From NCBI RefSeq assembly GCF_013033965.1, contig NZ_WQFE01000004.1, positions 248,001 through 312,000 of the forward strand: a stretch of DNA of 64,000 bases, written 5' to 3'. Every line of letters begins with the position of its first letter. The first letter of the stretch is position 1. The DNA comes from Ruegeria atlantica. Lineage in GTDB: Bacteria > Pseudomonadota > Alphaproteobacteria > Rhodobacterales > Rhodobacteraceae. This document shows positions 41,425 through 49,956 of this stretch, in pieces. Below the pieces are notes generated by a model. That model ran no database searches. It saw only the letters and a list, made by a program, of their open reading frames with translations, and was not told the origin of the DNA. The translations under genes were made by a program, and so were the position numbers.

Positions 41425-42639
41425 TCACTCAGCCGGCGTTTCCGGTTCAACCGCCTGAAGTTCGGCGACCAACTGTTTTAGGGCGCTATTCTGTTCGGCT
41501 TCCAGATCGGCAACCTCATAGCGTTCGGCGACTGCGTCCTTGGACAGCAGGACACCTTTGGTCACTGTGCCCGGCGCGCCGACAGGTCCGAAATGTTCAC
41601 CGTTCATCGAGAAATAAACGGACCCCGAAGCCCCGGCGCGCAGCTGCGGCGGTTCTTCGGTCAGGGGAATTTCAAATGTGTTGCCCTGCTCGACCGTACC
41701 CAGTGTACCTTCGAACAGAACGCTTCCATCTGCGGCACGAATGCGCATCCACGATGGCGCAACGGCCACGATTTTCAGAGCGGTATCAACCTGCTCGACC
41801 ACCTGAGGCAATGCGGGGCGTTCAACCGTATGTACTTCGGCCACTTCAATCTTGGGTGCCTCTGGCGGGCGGAACGTGCCCACGGTGCGCGGGTCCAATG
41901 TCGCAATCGGTGCGTCTCGTGCCACAAGTACCGGAACATCCAGTGCCTGTGGGCGATAAAGGCGATCTAACGCTTCGGGCGTCGGGGCTGTGGTATCTGG
42001 TGCCTCGGCGATTTCGACCGGGGCGCGGGCAGCATCAAGCGGATCAAGATCCGACAGAACAACCGGGGCCTGTTCAACCGGGCTGACCTGAACCTGTTGG
42101 ATTTTGTTCAGCACGGCCCAGCCACCATAGCCAATACCGCAAATCACGGTGAGCAGAACCAAAGACGACCCGATGGCGCGCGGCTCAATCTGGCTGACCA
42201 GAGATTCCTTGCCCGGGATATACGGCGTGTTCGGCGAGATGAACGGATCGCGCCCCATCGGTCCGCGCGCAGGCAATCCGCCCGAAGACTTGCGAACAAC
42301 CGACGCCTCGGCCGACATACCATGGGCAACCTCAAATCCGCTTTCAGCGCAGAAGGTGGCAAAAGTTTCGTCGGGGTTCATGCCCAGATAGCGGGCGTAA
42401 GAACGCACATACCCGGCGATGAAGCCGGGTGTGTCGAACGCCTCGGGATCGGCGTCTTCTATGGCAGCGATGTAGTTGGCTTTGATCCGCAGCTCGCGCT
42501 GAACATCCAGAAGAGACTTGCCCATTGTCGCGCGTTCGCCGCGCATCCTGTCGCCAAGCCGCACTTCATAGTCGTCGAAGCCCTTTGGCCGGACGTCCGT
42601 GCTGTCTTCGGATTCGCGCTGTGATCTGCGCCCAATCAT
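41425..42639 (-). CDS. rodZ: Cytoskeleton protein RodZ-like
   Basis: 404-aa single-pass membrane protein. The N-terminal cytoplasmic helix-turn-helix (about residues 25-100: LGDRMRGERATMGKSLLDVQRELRIKANYIAAIEDAD) is the MreB-binding domain of RodZ. A transmembrane helix follows at about 158-178 (GSSLVLLTVICGIGYGGWAV). Then come a Pro/Ala-rich periplasmic linker and a C-terminal DUF4115-type beta domain (SWMRIRAADGSVLFEGTL, ending near GVLLSK). It organises cell shape and rod growth. The order rodZ-ispG is conserved; hemA lies upstream, 129 bp away. Confidence 0.9.
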   Translation of the reverse strand: MIGRRSQRESEDSTDVRPKGFDDYEVRLGDRMRGERATMGKSLLDVQRELRIKANYIAAIEDADPEAFDTPGFIAGYVRSYARYLGMNPDETFATFCAESGFEVAHGMSAEASVVRKSSGGLPARGPMGRDPFISPNTPYIPGKESLVSQIEPRAIGSSLVLLTVICGIGYGGWAVLNKIQQVQVSPVEQAPVVLSDLDPLDAARAPVEIAEAPDTTAPTPEALDRLYRPQALDVPVLVARDAPIATLDPRTVGTFRPPEAPKIEVAEVHTVERPALPQVVEQVDTALKIVAVAPSWMRIRAADGSVLFEGTLGTVEQGNTFEIPLTEEPPQLRAGASGSVYFSMNGEHFGPVGAPGTVTKGVLLSKDAVAERYEVADLEAEQNSALKQLVAELQAVEPETPAE

Positions 42640-42674
42640 CCCTGCTGCCCCATTCTGCCTTGTGCGTCTTACAC

Positions 42675-42723
42675 GCTAACGACGAATCGCTCCAATTATG
42701 ATTCGTGCGTCTCTTTTGTTAGC
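42675..42723. promoter_or_regulatory. Nested inverted repeats between hemA and rodZ
   Basis: ACGAATC (42682-42688) pairs with GATTCGT (42700-42706), and GCTAAC (42675-42680) with GTTAGC (42718-42723) outside it. The spacer is AT-rich. It lies upstream of rodZ and past the hemA stop, so either an operator or a weak transcript-end structure. Confidence 0.35.
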
Positions 42724-42768
42724 GAAAGCTTAACACGCGACAAGCAAATTGCACACTTTGGCGTGAGG

Positions 42769-43992
42769 TTATCCTGCAAGTTCGGCGCGATTTAGCGCAC
42801 AATGTGACCAAAGTTCGTCCATCGCGTGGATCAAACGGTTCATTTCACCCGGCCCATGCACAGGAGACGGGGTAAAGCGCAGACGTTCCGTGCCACGCGG
42901 CACAGTCGGGAAATTGATCGGTTGAACGTAAATACCATGATCGTCCAGCAACTTGTCGCTGAGGATCTTAGTGTGGACCGGGTTGCCAACAATCACCGGC
43001 ACAATGTGGCTGCCGTGATCGATCAGCGGCAGGCCCATGCCTTTCAGTCGCAGCTTGAGCACTTTGGCCTGAGTCTGGTGCTGCTCGCGCAGGTCAGACG
43101 CCCCCTTGAGGTAGGCAACCGACGCCGCCGCGCCCGCAGCCACCGAAGGCGGCAACGACGTGGTAAAGATGAACCCCGGCGCATAAGAGCGTACGGCGTC
43201 ACACATTTTCTCGCTGGCCGCGATATAACCACCCATCACACCATAGGCTTTTGCCAGTGTGCCGTTGATGATGTCGATGCGATGCGCCAGACGATCACGC
43301 TCGGTCACGCCTCCACCGCGCGGGCCGTACATACCAACCGCGTGCACTTCGTCGATATAGGTCAGGGCGCCGAACTCGTCGGCCAGGTCGCAGATTTCTT
43401 CGATCGGGCCGAAATCACCGTCCATCGAATAGACGGATTCGAACGCAATAAGCTTAGGGGCGGCCGGATCGTCGGCCTCAAGCAATTCACGCAGATGCGC
43501 GACGTCATTGTGCCGGAAAATGCGCTTGGAACCGCCATTGCGGCGCACACCTTCGATCATCGAAGCATGGTTCAGCGCGTCAGAATAAATGATCAGGCCG
43601 GGGAACAACTTGGGCAACGTGCTAAGTGTCGCGTCATTCGCAATATACGCACTGGTAAACAGCAACGCAGCCTCTTTGCCGTGCAGATCGGCCAGCTCAG
43701 CCTCAAGCTGTTTGTGATACACGGTCGTGCCCGAAATGTTGCGCGTTCCGCCGGAACCGGCACCCGCAGCATCAACAGCATCATGCATCGCATTCAGAAC
43801 AACCGGGTTCTGGCCCATACCCAGGTAGTCGTTGCCACACCACACGGTAATGTTCTGTTGCGACCCGTCGGGACGCGTGCGCACAGCATGCGGGAAGTGA
43901 CCGTTCTGGCGTTCGATATCAATGAAGGTCCGGTAACGTCCTTCTTCGTGCAGCCTGGCAATCGCTGAATCGAGCTGAGCAGTATAGTCCAC
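42769..43992 (-). CDS. hemA: 5-aminolevulinate synthase
   Basis: Condenses glycine and succinyl-CoA to 5-aminolevulinate, the first step of haem (and bacteriochlorophyll) synthesis by the C4 pathway of alphaproteobacteria. The 407-aa length equals the Rhodobacter enzyme. The PLP lysine is Lys248 ([13 protein letters not shown]), with [14 protein letters not shown], the [11 protein letters not shown] glycine loop and [13 protein letters not shown] also present. GTG 43992 is the start: AGGAG lies 8 nt upstream and the mature sequence begins [17 protein letters not shown]. An FNR-type box is centred about 142 bp upstream, as expected for oxygen control. Confidence 0.97.
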   Translation of the reverse strand: MDYTAQLDSAIARLHEEGRYRTFIDIERQNGHFPHAVRTRPDGSQQNITVWCGNDYLGMGQNPVVLNAMHDAVDAAGAGSGGTRNISGTTVYHKQLEAELADLHGKEAALLFTSAYIANDATLSTLPKLFPGLIIYSDALNHASMIEGVRRNGGSKRIFRHNDVAHLRELLEADDPAAPKLIAFESVYSMDGDFGPIEEICDLADEFGALTYIDEVHAVGMYGPRGGGVTERDRLAHRIDIINGTLAKAYGVMGGYIAASEKMCDAVRSYAPGFIFTTSLPPSVAAGAAASVAYLKGASDLREQHQTQAKVLKLRLKGMGLPLIDHGSHIVPVIVGNPVHTKILSDKLLDDHGIYVQPINFPTVPRGTERLRFTPSPVHGPGEMNRLIHAMDELWSHCALNRAELAG

Positions 43993-44324
43993 CGGTTTCT
44001 CCTTCTGTGCCCGGCATTGACCTTCTGGTTGCCGAACCCTTGTTCCCACAGATACCAGAGCATGCTGTTCCTGCGGTTTGCGTCCCCTGGAATGCCTTGC
44101 CTAGTGGCATCGTCGGAGTCGCGACATTGATTTGCATCAATTATCCCCGATCTTGCCATGGGACAAGTAAAGTTACGGCCATCAGACGCGAGGAAACGAC
44201 GCAGGCGTTCCAAAGTCACATATCCCGTTTCCGATAGTATACCCCAAATCCCGTCGATACGCACTGGACGGCACCGCCGGTACTGATAGGTTCCGCACCA
44301 GTTCACGCCATTCAGGAGAGGCTC
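43993..44324. other. Divergent regulatory region hemA / M20 peptidase
   Basis: 332 bp without a convincing gene. It contains the FNR-type box at 44127-44140 and a nearby partial palindrome CTTGCC-ATGG-GACAAG (about 44152-44167). Promoters for both genes must lie here. No further structure is obvious. Confidence 0.6.
44127..44140. promoter_or_regulatory. FNR/FnrL-type binding site upstream of hemA
   Basis: TTGAT-TTGC-ATCAA is a perfect TTGAT-N4-ATCAA match. In Rhodobacter sphaeroides FnrL controls hemA through such a site. It is centred about 142 bp before the hemA start and about 191 bp before the M20 peptidase start, so either gene could respond, hemA being more likely. Confidence 0.85.
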
Positions 44325-45710
44325 ATGTCACTAGACGCTGTTCTGAGCAGGATCGACACCGATCTGTCCACGTCCATCGACCGCTTGATGGAATTTCTGC
44401 GCATCCCATCGATTTCGACCGATCCGGCTTACAAAGAGCAGGTTGATCAGGCCGCCGACTGGTTGGTCGCCGATCTGCAAAGCATCGGCATTGCGGCCGA
44501 AAAACGCGAAACCCCCGGTCACCCGATGGTGGTTGGCCATGTGGGGGAGGACAGCGGCGGCCCGCACGTTCTGTTTTACGGGCACTACGACGTGCAACCC
44601 GTTGATCCGCTGGAGCTTTGGAACCGCGACCCATTCGACCCGGCGCTGGAAGATACCGAAAACGGACAGGTCATCCGCGGCCGTGGTTCGTCGGATGACA
44701 AGGGTCAGTTGATGACCTTTGTCGAGGCCTGCCGTGCTTGGAAGGCGGTTCACGGATCCCTGCCCTGCCGCATCACGTTCTTCTTCGAGGGCGAAGAAGA
44801 ATCCGGCTCTCCCTCGTTGGTGCCGTTCCTTGAAGCCAACAAGGACGAGTTGAAGGCTGATCTGGCGCTGGTTTGCGACACCTCGATGGTTTCTCGCGGC
44901 GTACCATCGATCGCGTCGCAACTGCGCGGCATGCTCAAGGATGAGTTCACCATCATCGGTCCCCGCATCGACCTGCATTCCGGGCACTACGGCGGCCCCG
45001 GGCTGAACCCGTTGCGCGAACTGTCGAAAATCGTCGCGTCCTTCTATGACGACGAAACCGGGCGCGTGGCCGTTGACGGGTTTTATGAAGGTGTCCACGA
45101 AGTACCTGCCGAGCAGCTACGTCAGTGGGAAAACTGCGGCTTTGATGAGGCGGAATACCTGAATTCGGTGGGCTATTCCCAACCCCATGGTGAAAAGGGC
45201 TATTCCACATTAGAACAGCAATGGGCGCGTCCGACACTGGAAGTGAATGGTTTGTGGGGCGGCTACAACGGCGCAGGTTCGAAAACCGTGATCCCGTCCG
45301 AGGCGCACTGCAAGATCACTTGCCGTCTTGTCGGCGACATGGACCCCGACGCGCTGCGCGATAAGGTCCGCAAACATGTCGAAGAACGTCTTTCTTCCGA
45401 CGCGAAAGTTGTCTGGGACAACGACCTTGAAGGCTCGCCAGCATCGGTGATGAACCTCGACCGCCCGGAATTCGAAGCGGCGCGCGGCGCTCTGTCGGAT
45501 GAATGGGACCGTGAAGCTGTCTTTACCGGTATGGGAGGCTCGATCCCGGTGGTTGGCTATTTCGATACAGTTCTCGGCTTGGATTCGATGCTGGTCGGCT
45601 ATGCCAACGACGACGACGCGATCCATTCACCGAACGAAAAATATGACGTGAAAAGCTTCCACAAGGGTATTCGCTCGTGGGCGCGCATTCTGGATGCTTT
45701 GCGCAACTAA
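44325..45710 (+). CDS. M20-family metallodipeptidase
   Basis: 461-aa zinc peptidase of the M20 (ArgE/DapE/dipeptidase) family. Metal ligands appear in order: His in LFYGHYDVQPVDP, Asp in RGSSDDKGQLM, Glu-Glu in FEGEEESGSPS, Asp in LVCDTSMVS and His in DAIHSPNEKYDV. The lid or dimerisation domain is at about residues 190-350 with IDLHSGHYGG. It is closest to the cytosolic non-specific dipeptidase/M20C-like group rather than DapE. AGGAG precedes ATG 44325. No signal peptide. The dispersed element follows 9 bp after the stop. Confidence 0.9.
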   Translation: MSLDAVLSRIDTDLSTSIDRLMEFLRIPSISTDPAYKEQVDQAADWLVADLQSIGIAAEKRETPGHPMVVGHVGEDSGGPHVLFYGHYDVQPVDPLELWNRDPFDPALEDTENGQVIRGRGSSDDKGQLMTFVEACRAWKAVHGSLPCRITFFFEGEEESGSPSLVPFLEANKDELKADLALVCDTSMVSRGVPSIASQLRGMLKDEFTIIGPRIDLHSGHYGGPGLNPLRELSKIVASFYDDETGRVAVDGFYEGVHEVPAEQLRQWENCGFDEAEYLNSVGYSQPHGEKGYSTLEQQWARPTLEVNGLWGGYNGAGSKTVIPSEAHCKITCRLVGDMDPDALRDKVRKHVEERLSSDAKVVWDNDLEGSPASVMNLDRPEFEAARGALSDEWDREAVFTGMGGSIPVVGYFDTVLGLDSMLVGYANDDDAIHSPNEKYDVKSFHKGIRSWARILDALRN

Positions 45711-45719
45711 ACACGTTTT

Positions 45720-45774
45720 GCGAGGCCCTGCCTCGCGCTCCGAGGTATTTGAGGCCAGATGAAGACACGGATCC
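45720..45774 (+). repeat. Dispersed 3'-end element, copy 4
   Basis: Hairpin GCGAGGC-CCT-GCCTCGC (45720-45736), then CTCCGAGGTATTTGAGGCC, AGATGAAG and GGATCC (45769-45774). It serves the M20 peptidase transcript. The core is more diverged (GGTATTTGA instead of GATATTTTT). It shares its GGATCC with copy 5. Confidence 0.8.
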
Positions 45775-45837
45775 GCTGCTTCATCTGGCTGAAAGTACCT
45801 CGGGGGAGTCGCCGAAGGCGGCGGGGGCAGAGCCCCC
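45769..45837 (-). repeat. Dispersed 3'-end element, copy 5
   Basis: Mirror image of copy 4, serving lpdA: from the lpdA stop, hairpin GGGGGC-AGA-GCCCCC class (45823-45837), small hairpin CGCC-GAA-GGCG (45810-45820), CCCCCGAGGTACTTTCAGCC, AGATGAAG and GGATCC. It begins 5 bp past the lpdA stop. Confidence 0.85.
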
Positions 45838-45842
45838 TTCCC

Positions 45843-47237
45843 TTACATGTGGATCACACGTCCGTAGGCGTCCAGCACGCTTTCGTGCATCATCTCTGAC
45901 AGCGTCGGGTGCGGGAAGACAGTATTCATAAGGTCTTCTTCCGTGGTTTCCAGCTGTCGGCCTACAACATACCCCTGAATCAATTCCGTGACTTCAGCGC
46001 CAATCATATGCGCACCCAAAAGCTCTCCGGTTTTGGCGTCGAACACTGTTTTGATCAGGCCTTCGGGCTCGCCGAGAGCGATAGCCTTGCCGTTGCCGAT
46101 GAACGGGAACCTGCCGACTTTTATGTCGTATCCCAGTTCCTTGGCCTTCGCCTCTGAATACCCAACGGACGCCACCTGCGGTTGGCAATAGGTACAACCG
46201 GCGATGCTTTCAGGTTTCACCGGATGGGTATGTTTGCCGGCGATCAACTCGGCGACCATGACACCCTCGTGGCTGGCCTTGTGCGCAAGCCAAGGCGCGC
46301 CGGCAATGTCACCGATCGCATAAAGGCCATCGACACCTGTACGACAGAACTCATCCGTGACGACATGTGTACGGTCGATTTTGACGCCCAAGGCCTCGAG
46401 CCCGAGGTTTTCGACATTCCCCACGATCCCCACGGCCGAGATTACGGTGTCAAAGTCGTGCTTTTCGACTTTGCCCTTAACTTCAATATGGGCTGTGACT
46501 TTACCCTTCGCGCGGTCCAGTTGTTTGACCATCGCCTTTTCCATGATGGTCATGCCTTGTTTGGTAAAGGCTTTCTTGGCCAGCGCGCTGATTTCGGCAT
46601 CTTCGACCGGTAGCACGCGGTCCATCACCTCGACCACGGTCGTGTCCGCGCCCAACGTGTTATAGAAACTGGCGAATTCGATCCCGATTGCACCAGAACC
46701 AATGACCAGCAGCTTTTTCGGCATCCGCGGCGGCTGTAGCGCGTGCTTGTATGTCCAGACCAGATTGCCGTCTGCTTCTAGTCCCGGCAGCTCCCGAGCG
46801 CGCGCGCCGGTCGCCAGCACGATGTTCTTGGCCGTCAGTTCCTCGGTACCCTTGTCGGTTTTGACAGTGACCTTGCCTTTGGCAGGGATCGTGGCCTCGC
46901 CCATCACAACGGTCACCTTGTTCTTTTTCAGCAAATGGCCAATGCCGCCTGACAGTTGCGCCGCAACCCCGCGCGAGCGTTTCACGACCGCATCCAGATC
47001 AAAACCAACTTTGTCAGCGCTCAGACCGAAATCCTTGGCGCGCTCCATAAGATGAAAAACCTCGGAGGTCCGCAGCAGCGCCTTGGTCGGGATACAGCCC
47101 CAGTTCAGGCAGATACCGCCCAAATGTTCGCGCTCAACCACAGCGGTTTTCAGGCCCAGCTGTGCGGCACGGATAGCAGCCACATATCCACCAGGACCGG
47201 CGCCAATTACGATCAGATCAAAAGATTGTGCTGCCAT
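45843..47237 (-). CDS. lpdA: Dihydrolipoyl dehydrogenase (E3)
   Basis: FAD enzyme reoxidising the lipoyl groups of 2-oxoacid dehydrogenase complexes with NAD+. The 464-aa protein has the FAD motif GAGPGGYVAAI (about residues 12-22), the redox disulfide GGICLNWGCIPTKALL (about 40-55), the NAD motif VIGSGAIGIEFASFY, the second FAD contact YAIGDIAGAPWLAHKA, and the C-terminal His-Glu pair in FPHPTLSEMMHESV. No other complex subunit is adjacent, but it carries the same upstream palindrome as pdhA at 63 kb. ATG 47237 follows GAGAGGG. Confidence 0.96.
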   Translation of the reverse strand: MAAQSFDLIVIGAGPGGYVAAIRAAQLGLKTAVVEREHLGGICLNWGCIPTKALLRTSEVFHLMERAKDFGLSADKVGFDLDAVVKRSRGVAAQLSGGIGHLLKKNKVTVVMGEATIPAKGKVTVKTDKGTEELTAKNIVLATGARARELPGLEADGNLVWTYKHALQPPRMPKKLLVIGSGAIGIEFASFYNTLGADTTVVEVMDRVLPVEDAEISALAKKAFTKQGMTIMEKAMVKQLDRAKGKVTAHIEVKGKVEKHDFDTVISAVGIVGNVENLGLEALGVKIDRTHVVTDEFCRTGVDGLYAIGDIAGAPWLAHKASHEGVMVAELIAGKHTHPVKPESIAGCTYCQPQVASVGYSEAKAKELGYDIKVGRFPFIGNGKAIALGEPEGLIKTVFDAKTGELLGAHMIGAEVTELIQGYVVGRQLETTEEDLMNTVFPHPTLSEMMHESVLDAYGRVIHM

Positions 47238-47266
47238 GTTTCCCTCTCGGCGCAGGTCGATTCAGA

Positions 47267-47290
47267 AATTAGTTTACCATTAAACTAATT
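47267..47290. promoter_or_regulatory. Perfect palindrome upstream of lpdA (putative PDH-regulon operator)
   Basis: Ten-base arms AATTAGTTTA and TAAACTAATT around CCAT. The inner 18 bp, TAGTTTA-N4-TAAACTA, are identical in the paired bases to the palindrome upstream of pdhA (63032-63049). It ends 30 bp before the lpdA start codon. Confidence 0.8.
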
Positions 47291-47453
47291 CCCTGAATGC
47301 ATCAACATATTGCTCCCGCGACAAAAGAGACGCAGGGTAAACCGGCGCGTTACGCGCTGTTTTCAGCCTATACCGCGCGTGAACCAATGGCTAGAAGATA
47401 CGCACCGGGCTTGCCCGAACATTGTGAAACCCAAGTTATTCGAAAGACTTACC

Positions 47454-47888
47454 ATGGCCAAAACGCTCAAAGATCTGTTGCTTGCCCTGCTTAACGCCAC
47501 GCTTATCCTGATTGCGCTTTGCCTGTTTCTGGGGTGGAAGCTGGCGGCGACGGTCGACGATGTCACCACCAAGTTTGCCGAAAAGGTTCAGATCGTGGCG
47601 CCTTTAAAGGAAGACGTTCAGGGCGTACGCGGCGAATTGACGGCATTGCGCAGCGACCTGTCCTCGCTTCAACTTGACGGAACAACGGTCGATAGCGCCA
47701 CGGCTCAGAAACTGTCTAAAGCGTTGGAAAAACTGGACGACCTGGAGAGCAACCTGCAAGCGGCCCAGACGAAAATAGCAGAGCTAACCGAGTCCCCGGA
47801 ACAGCTCATCAACACTACACTTGAAAATTCGGCCGACCTTGTAGCCGACCGGGTTATTTCAATCCGAGGGTGCGAGCCTGCGTCCTAG
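47454..47888 (+). CDS. Hypothetical membrane-anchored coiled-coil protein
   Basis: 144-aa protein: an N-terminal hydrophobic helix (LLLALLNATLILIALCLFLGW, about residues 8-28), then a periplasmic helical region with heptad-like charge (VQGVRGELTALRSDLSSLQL, LSKALEKLDDLESNLQAAQTKIAEL). It looks like a membrane-anchored coiled coil; no family recognised. ATG 47454 begins MAKTLKDLL; the frame extends to 47310 but that part overlaps promoter DNA. Its stop overlaps the converging DUF924 gene by 4 bp (CTAG). Confidence 0.65.
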   Translation: MAKTLKDLLLALLNATLILIALCLFLGWKLAATVDDVTTKFAEKVQIVAPLKEDVQGVRGELTALRSDLSSLQLDGTTVDSATAQKLSKALEKLDDLESNLQAAQTKIAELTESPEQLINTTLENSADLVADRVISIRGCEPAS

Positions 47889-48463
47889 CCGGCTGTTTGC
47901 AGCTCACGCACTGTCGCGCCGTATCCGCCCATGCTGACATAGGCGGCCTCGTGTTCCGTCATTGGACGCGAGAGGGCATCGTTGCGATACGGGAACCGGC
48001 CGAACTTGCGGATCACTTCGCGATGCGCCCGTGCGTGCAACAGGTTGCCGTCGTCGCCGTCGGTCATGTTCTGACACATCAGGCGCACACAGCGTTCCTG
48101 ATCACACAGGTTTTCCGAATGCATCAAAGGAAGATAGAAGAACTGGCGGGCCGGTTCGTCAATCTTCAGATCCCACCCTTTGTCCACCGCACATTTCGCC
48201 GCTGACAATGCCGCCCGGTCCGAGGCGAAAGCCTCGGCGCTTCCTCGGAACATATTGCGCGGGAACTGATCCATCAGGATGATGTACGCCAATGCGCCGC
48301 TGGGATAGGTCAGCCAAAGGGAGAACTTGCCCTCACACGCAGCCTTCCATGTGGTCAGGAACTTTTCGCGGATTTCAGCATCCAATGCGTCATCCTGCAG
48401 ATACCAACCCTTGGGACCAACTTCATCTAACCAAAAACTCAATACTTCTTCAGGACTTGCCAT
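47885..48463 (-). CDS. DUF924 family protein
   Basis: 192-aa soluble helical protein of the DUF924 family (TPR-like fold, function unknown). Family blocks seen are VLSFWLDEVGPKGWYLQDDALD, YILMDQFPRNMFRGSAEAFASD, FFYLPLMHSENLCDQERCV and the C-terminal VIRKFGRFPYRNDALSR. ATG 48463 follows AAGGG; ten further codons upstream lack support. It is a lone gene downstream of the MFS gene direction, converging on the coiled-coil gene. Confidence 0.88.
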   Translation of the reverse strand: MASPEEVLSFWLDEVGPKGWYLQDDALDAEIREKFLTTWKAACEGKFSLWLTYPSGALAYIILMDQFPRNMFRGSAEAFASDRAALSAAKCAVDKGWDLKIDEPARQFFYLPLMHSENLCDQERCVRLMCQNMTDGDDGNLLHARAHREVIRKFGRFPYRNDALSRPMTEHEAAYVSMGGYGATVRELQTAG

Positions 48464-48572
48464 GCCCTTAACTCCGTCGTGTTTCCCCCCCAAGGGACGT
48501 AACTTTATTTAAGTGTGTTTTTCAGAATTGTAACAGTAAATTATTGCAACATTTGCGACATAAATCTGTGTC

Positions 48573-49844
48573 CTAGGCAACATCTTGCGCTTCCTGCTCG
48601 GCTTCCGCGGCCTCAATGGCCACTTCCTGCGCGACTTCAAGCGCAACAGGCGACGCTGTTGGATAGACCGGGGACATTGTGCCAGTTTCGTCAATCGGGA
48701 TCGCGGCGCGTTGCGTCATGCGATACATCGCGTAAGCAGCCATCGTGACCAGCAGAGCGGCAATGAACAGGAAAAAACCTGAGGGACCAAAGACCGCATC
48801 CCCCATAAGCCAGCCTGTGATCAGCGGGCCCGCGATCGCCCCGAGGCCGTTGATGAACAATAGCCCCCCTGAGGCTGCGGCCATGTCCTCGTGCTCCAGG
48901 AAGTCATTCGCATGGGCAATCAGCAGTGAATACAGAGGGTTCGACATGCCGCCGATCACGAAGGCTGCGCCCAGAAGGATTGGGAACGTCACTCCGAACA
49001 GCATACCCGCAATGGCCGCGCAGCCTCCAACCCCAGCAACAAGCATAATCAGGAAACGGCGATCCATGCGGTCGGACATCCAACCCAGCGGATACTGCAA
49101 GACCAGAGCGCCAACATAGAAAGCCGCAACAAAAGTCGAAATCTCGACCAATGTCAGGCCCGCACGGGCGCCGTATACCGACGCCATCCCGAACTGGGCT
49201 GAGAACACGCCACCCAGAAGAAACATGCCAACACAGCCTAATGGCGAATACCCGAACAATTCGCGCAGCGTCATCGGCTTGGTTGTGTCAAACGCAGGTG
49301 TTGGCGAGATCGACAGGAGAATGGGCGCAAAAGAGACCGAAACCAGGATCGAGGCGATGACAAAGGTGTCGAATCCAGCCGGATCGCCCACCAAGACCAG
49401 GCCCTGTGCGCTGATGATCCCGGTCATCTGGAAGATCATGTAAAGAGACAACGCCTGACCGCGGTTCTCGTTGCTGGCTGCGTTGTTGAGCCAGCTTTCC
49501 GCAGTAACGTACACTCCGGAAAAGCAGAACCCGATCACGACACGACCAAGAATCCAGATAATCGGGTCGGTCATCAGCGGATACATGATCATCACGGCGG
49601 AAATAAACGACGCCAGCGCCGCAAAGACCCGTACGTGCCCGACACGCCGGATCATTTCGGGCGCAAAGCGCGATCCGCCCAGAAAGCCTACAAAATAGGC
49701 GGACATCACAAACGACATCTGAAGGGTCGAATATCCCTCGATCTCACCACGGACACCCAGGATCGTCCCCTGCAGGCCGTTTCCGACCATCAACAGGCCC
49801 ATACCGAGCAAAAGCGCCCATGCGCTGGATAGGACCTGGATCAT
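48573..49844 (-). CDS. MFS transporter (YcaD-like)
   Basis: 423-aa major facilitator with about 12 helices. Motifs include GNGLQGTILGVRGEIEGYST and SAYFVGFLGGSRFAPEMIRRVGHVRVFA in the first half, GRVVIGFCFSGVYVTAESWLNN, and YPLGWMSDRMDRRFLIML in the second half. The pattern resembles the YcaD/YbfB group of uncharacterised MFS proteins. The C-terminal 50 residues form an Ala/Glu-rich cytoplasmic tail. ATG 49844 is preceded by GGAGGCCCCA. Substrate unknown. Confidence 0.85.
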   Translation of the reverse strand: MIQVLSSAWALLLGMGLLMVGNGLQGTILGVRGEIEGYSTLQMSFVMSAYFVGFLGGSRFAPEMIRRVGHVRVFAALASFISAVMIMYPLMTDPIIWILGRVVIGFCFSGVYVTAESWLNNAASNENRGQALSLYMIFQMTGIISAQGLVLVGDPAGFDTFVIASILVSVSFAPILLSISPTPAFDTTKPMTLRELFGYSPLGCVGMFLLGGVFSAQFGMASVYGARAGLTLVEISTFVAAFYVGALVLQYPLGWMSDRMDRRFLIMLVAGVGGCAAIAGMLFGVTFPILLGAAFVIGGMSNPLYSLLIAHANDFLEHEDMAAASGGLLFINGLGAIAGPLITGWLMGDAVFGPSGFFLFIAALLVTMAAYAMYRMTQRAAIPIDETGTMSPVYPTASPVALEVAQEVAIEAAEAEQEAQDVA

Positions 49845-49956
49845 TGGGGCCTCCGAAACTTTCCGACCTAAACTGTCACACCGTTTTGCAATCAAAAACG
49901 GCTTTGGTCATGCTTGTCTACGACATTGGAAGGATTCGATCCCGACAACACGCCCC

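Noticed and set aside
42826-43968. 380-codon open frame antisense to hemA
   Set aside because: Arg/His-rich shadow of a well-identified gene, no family features.
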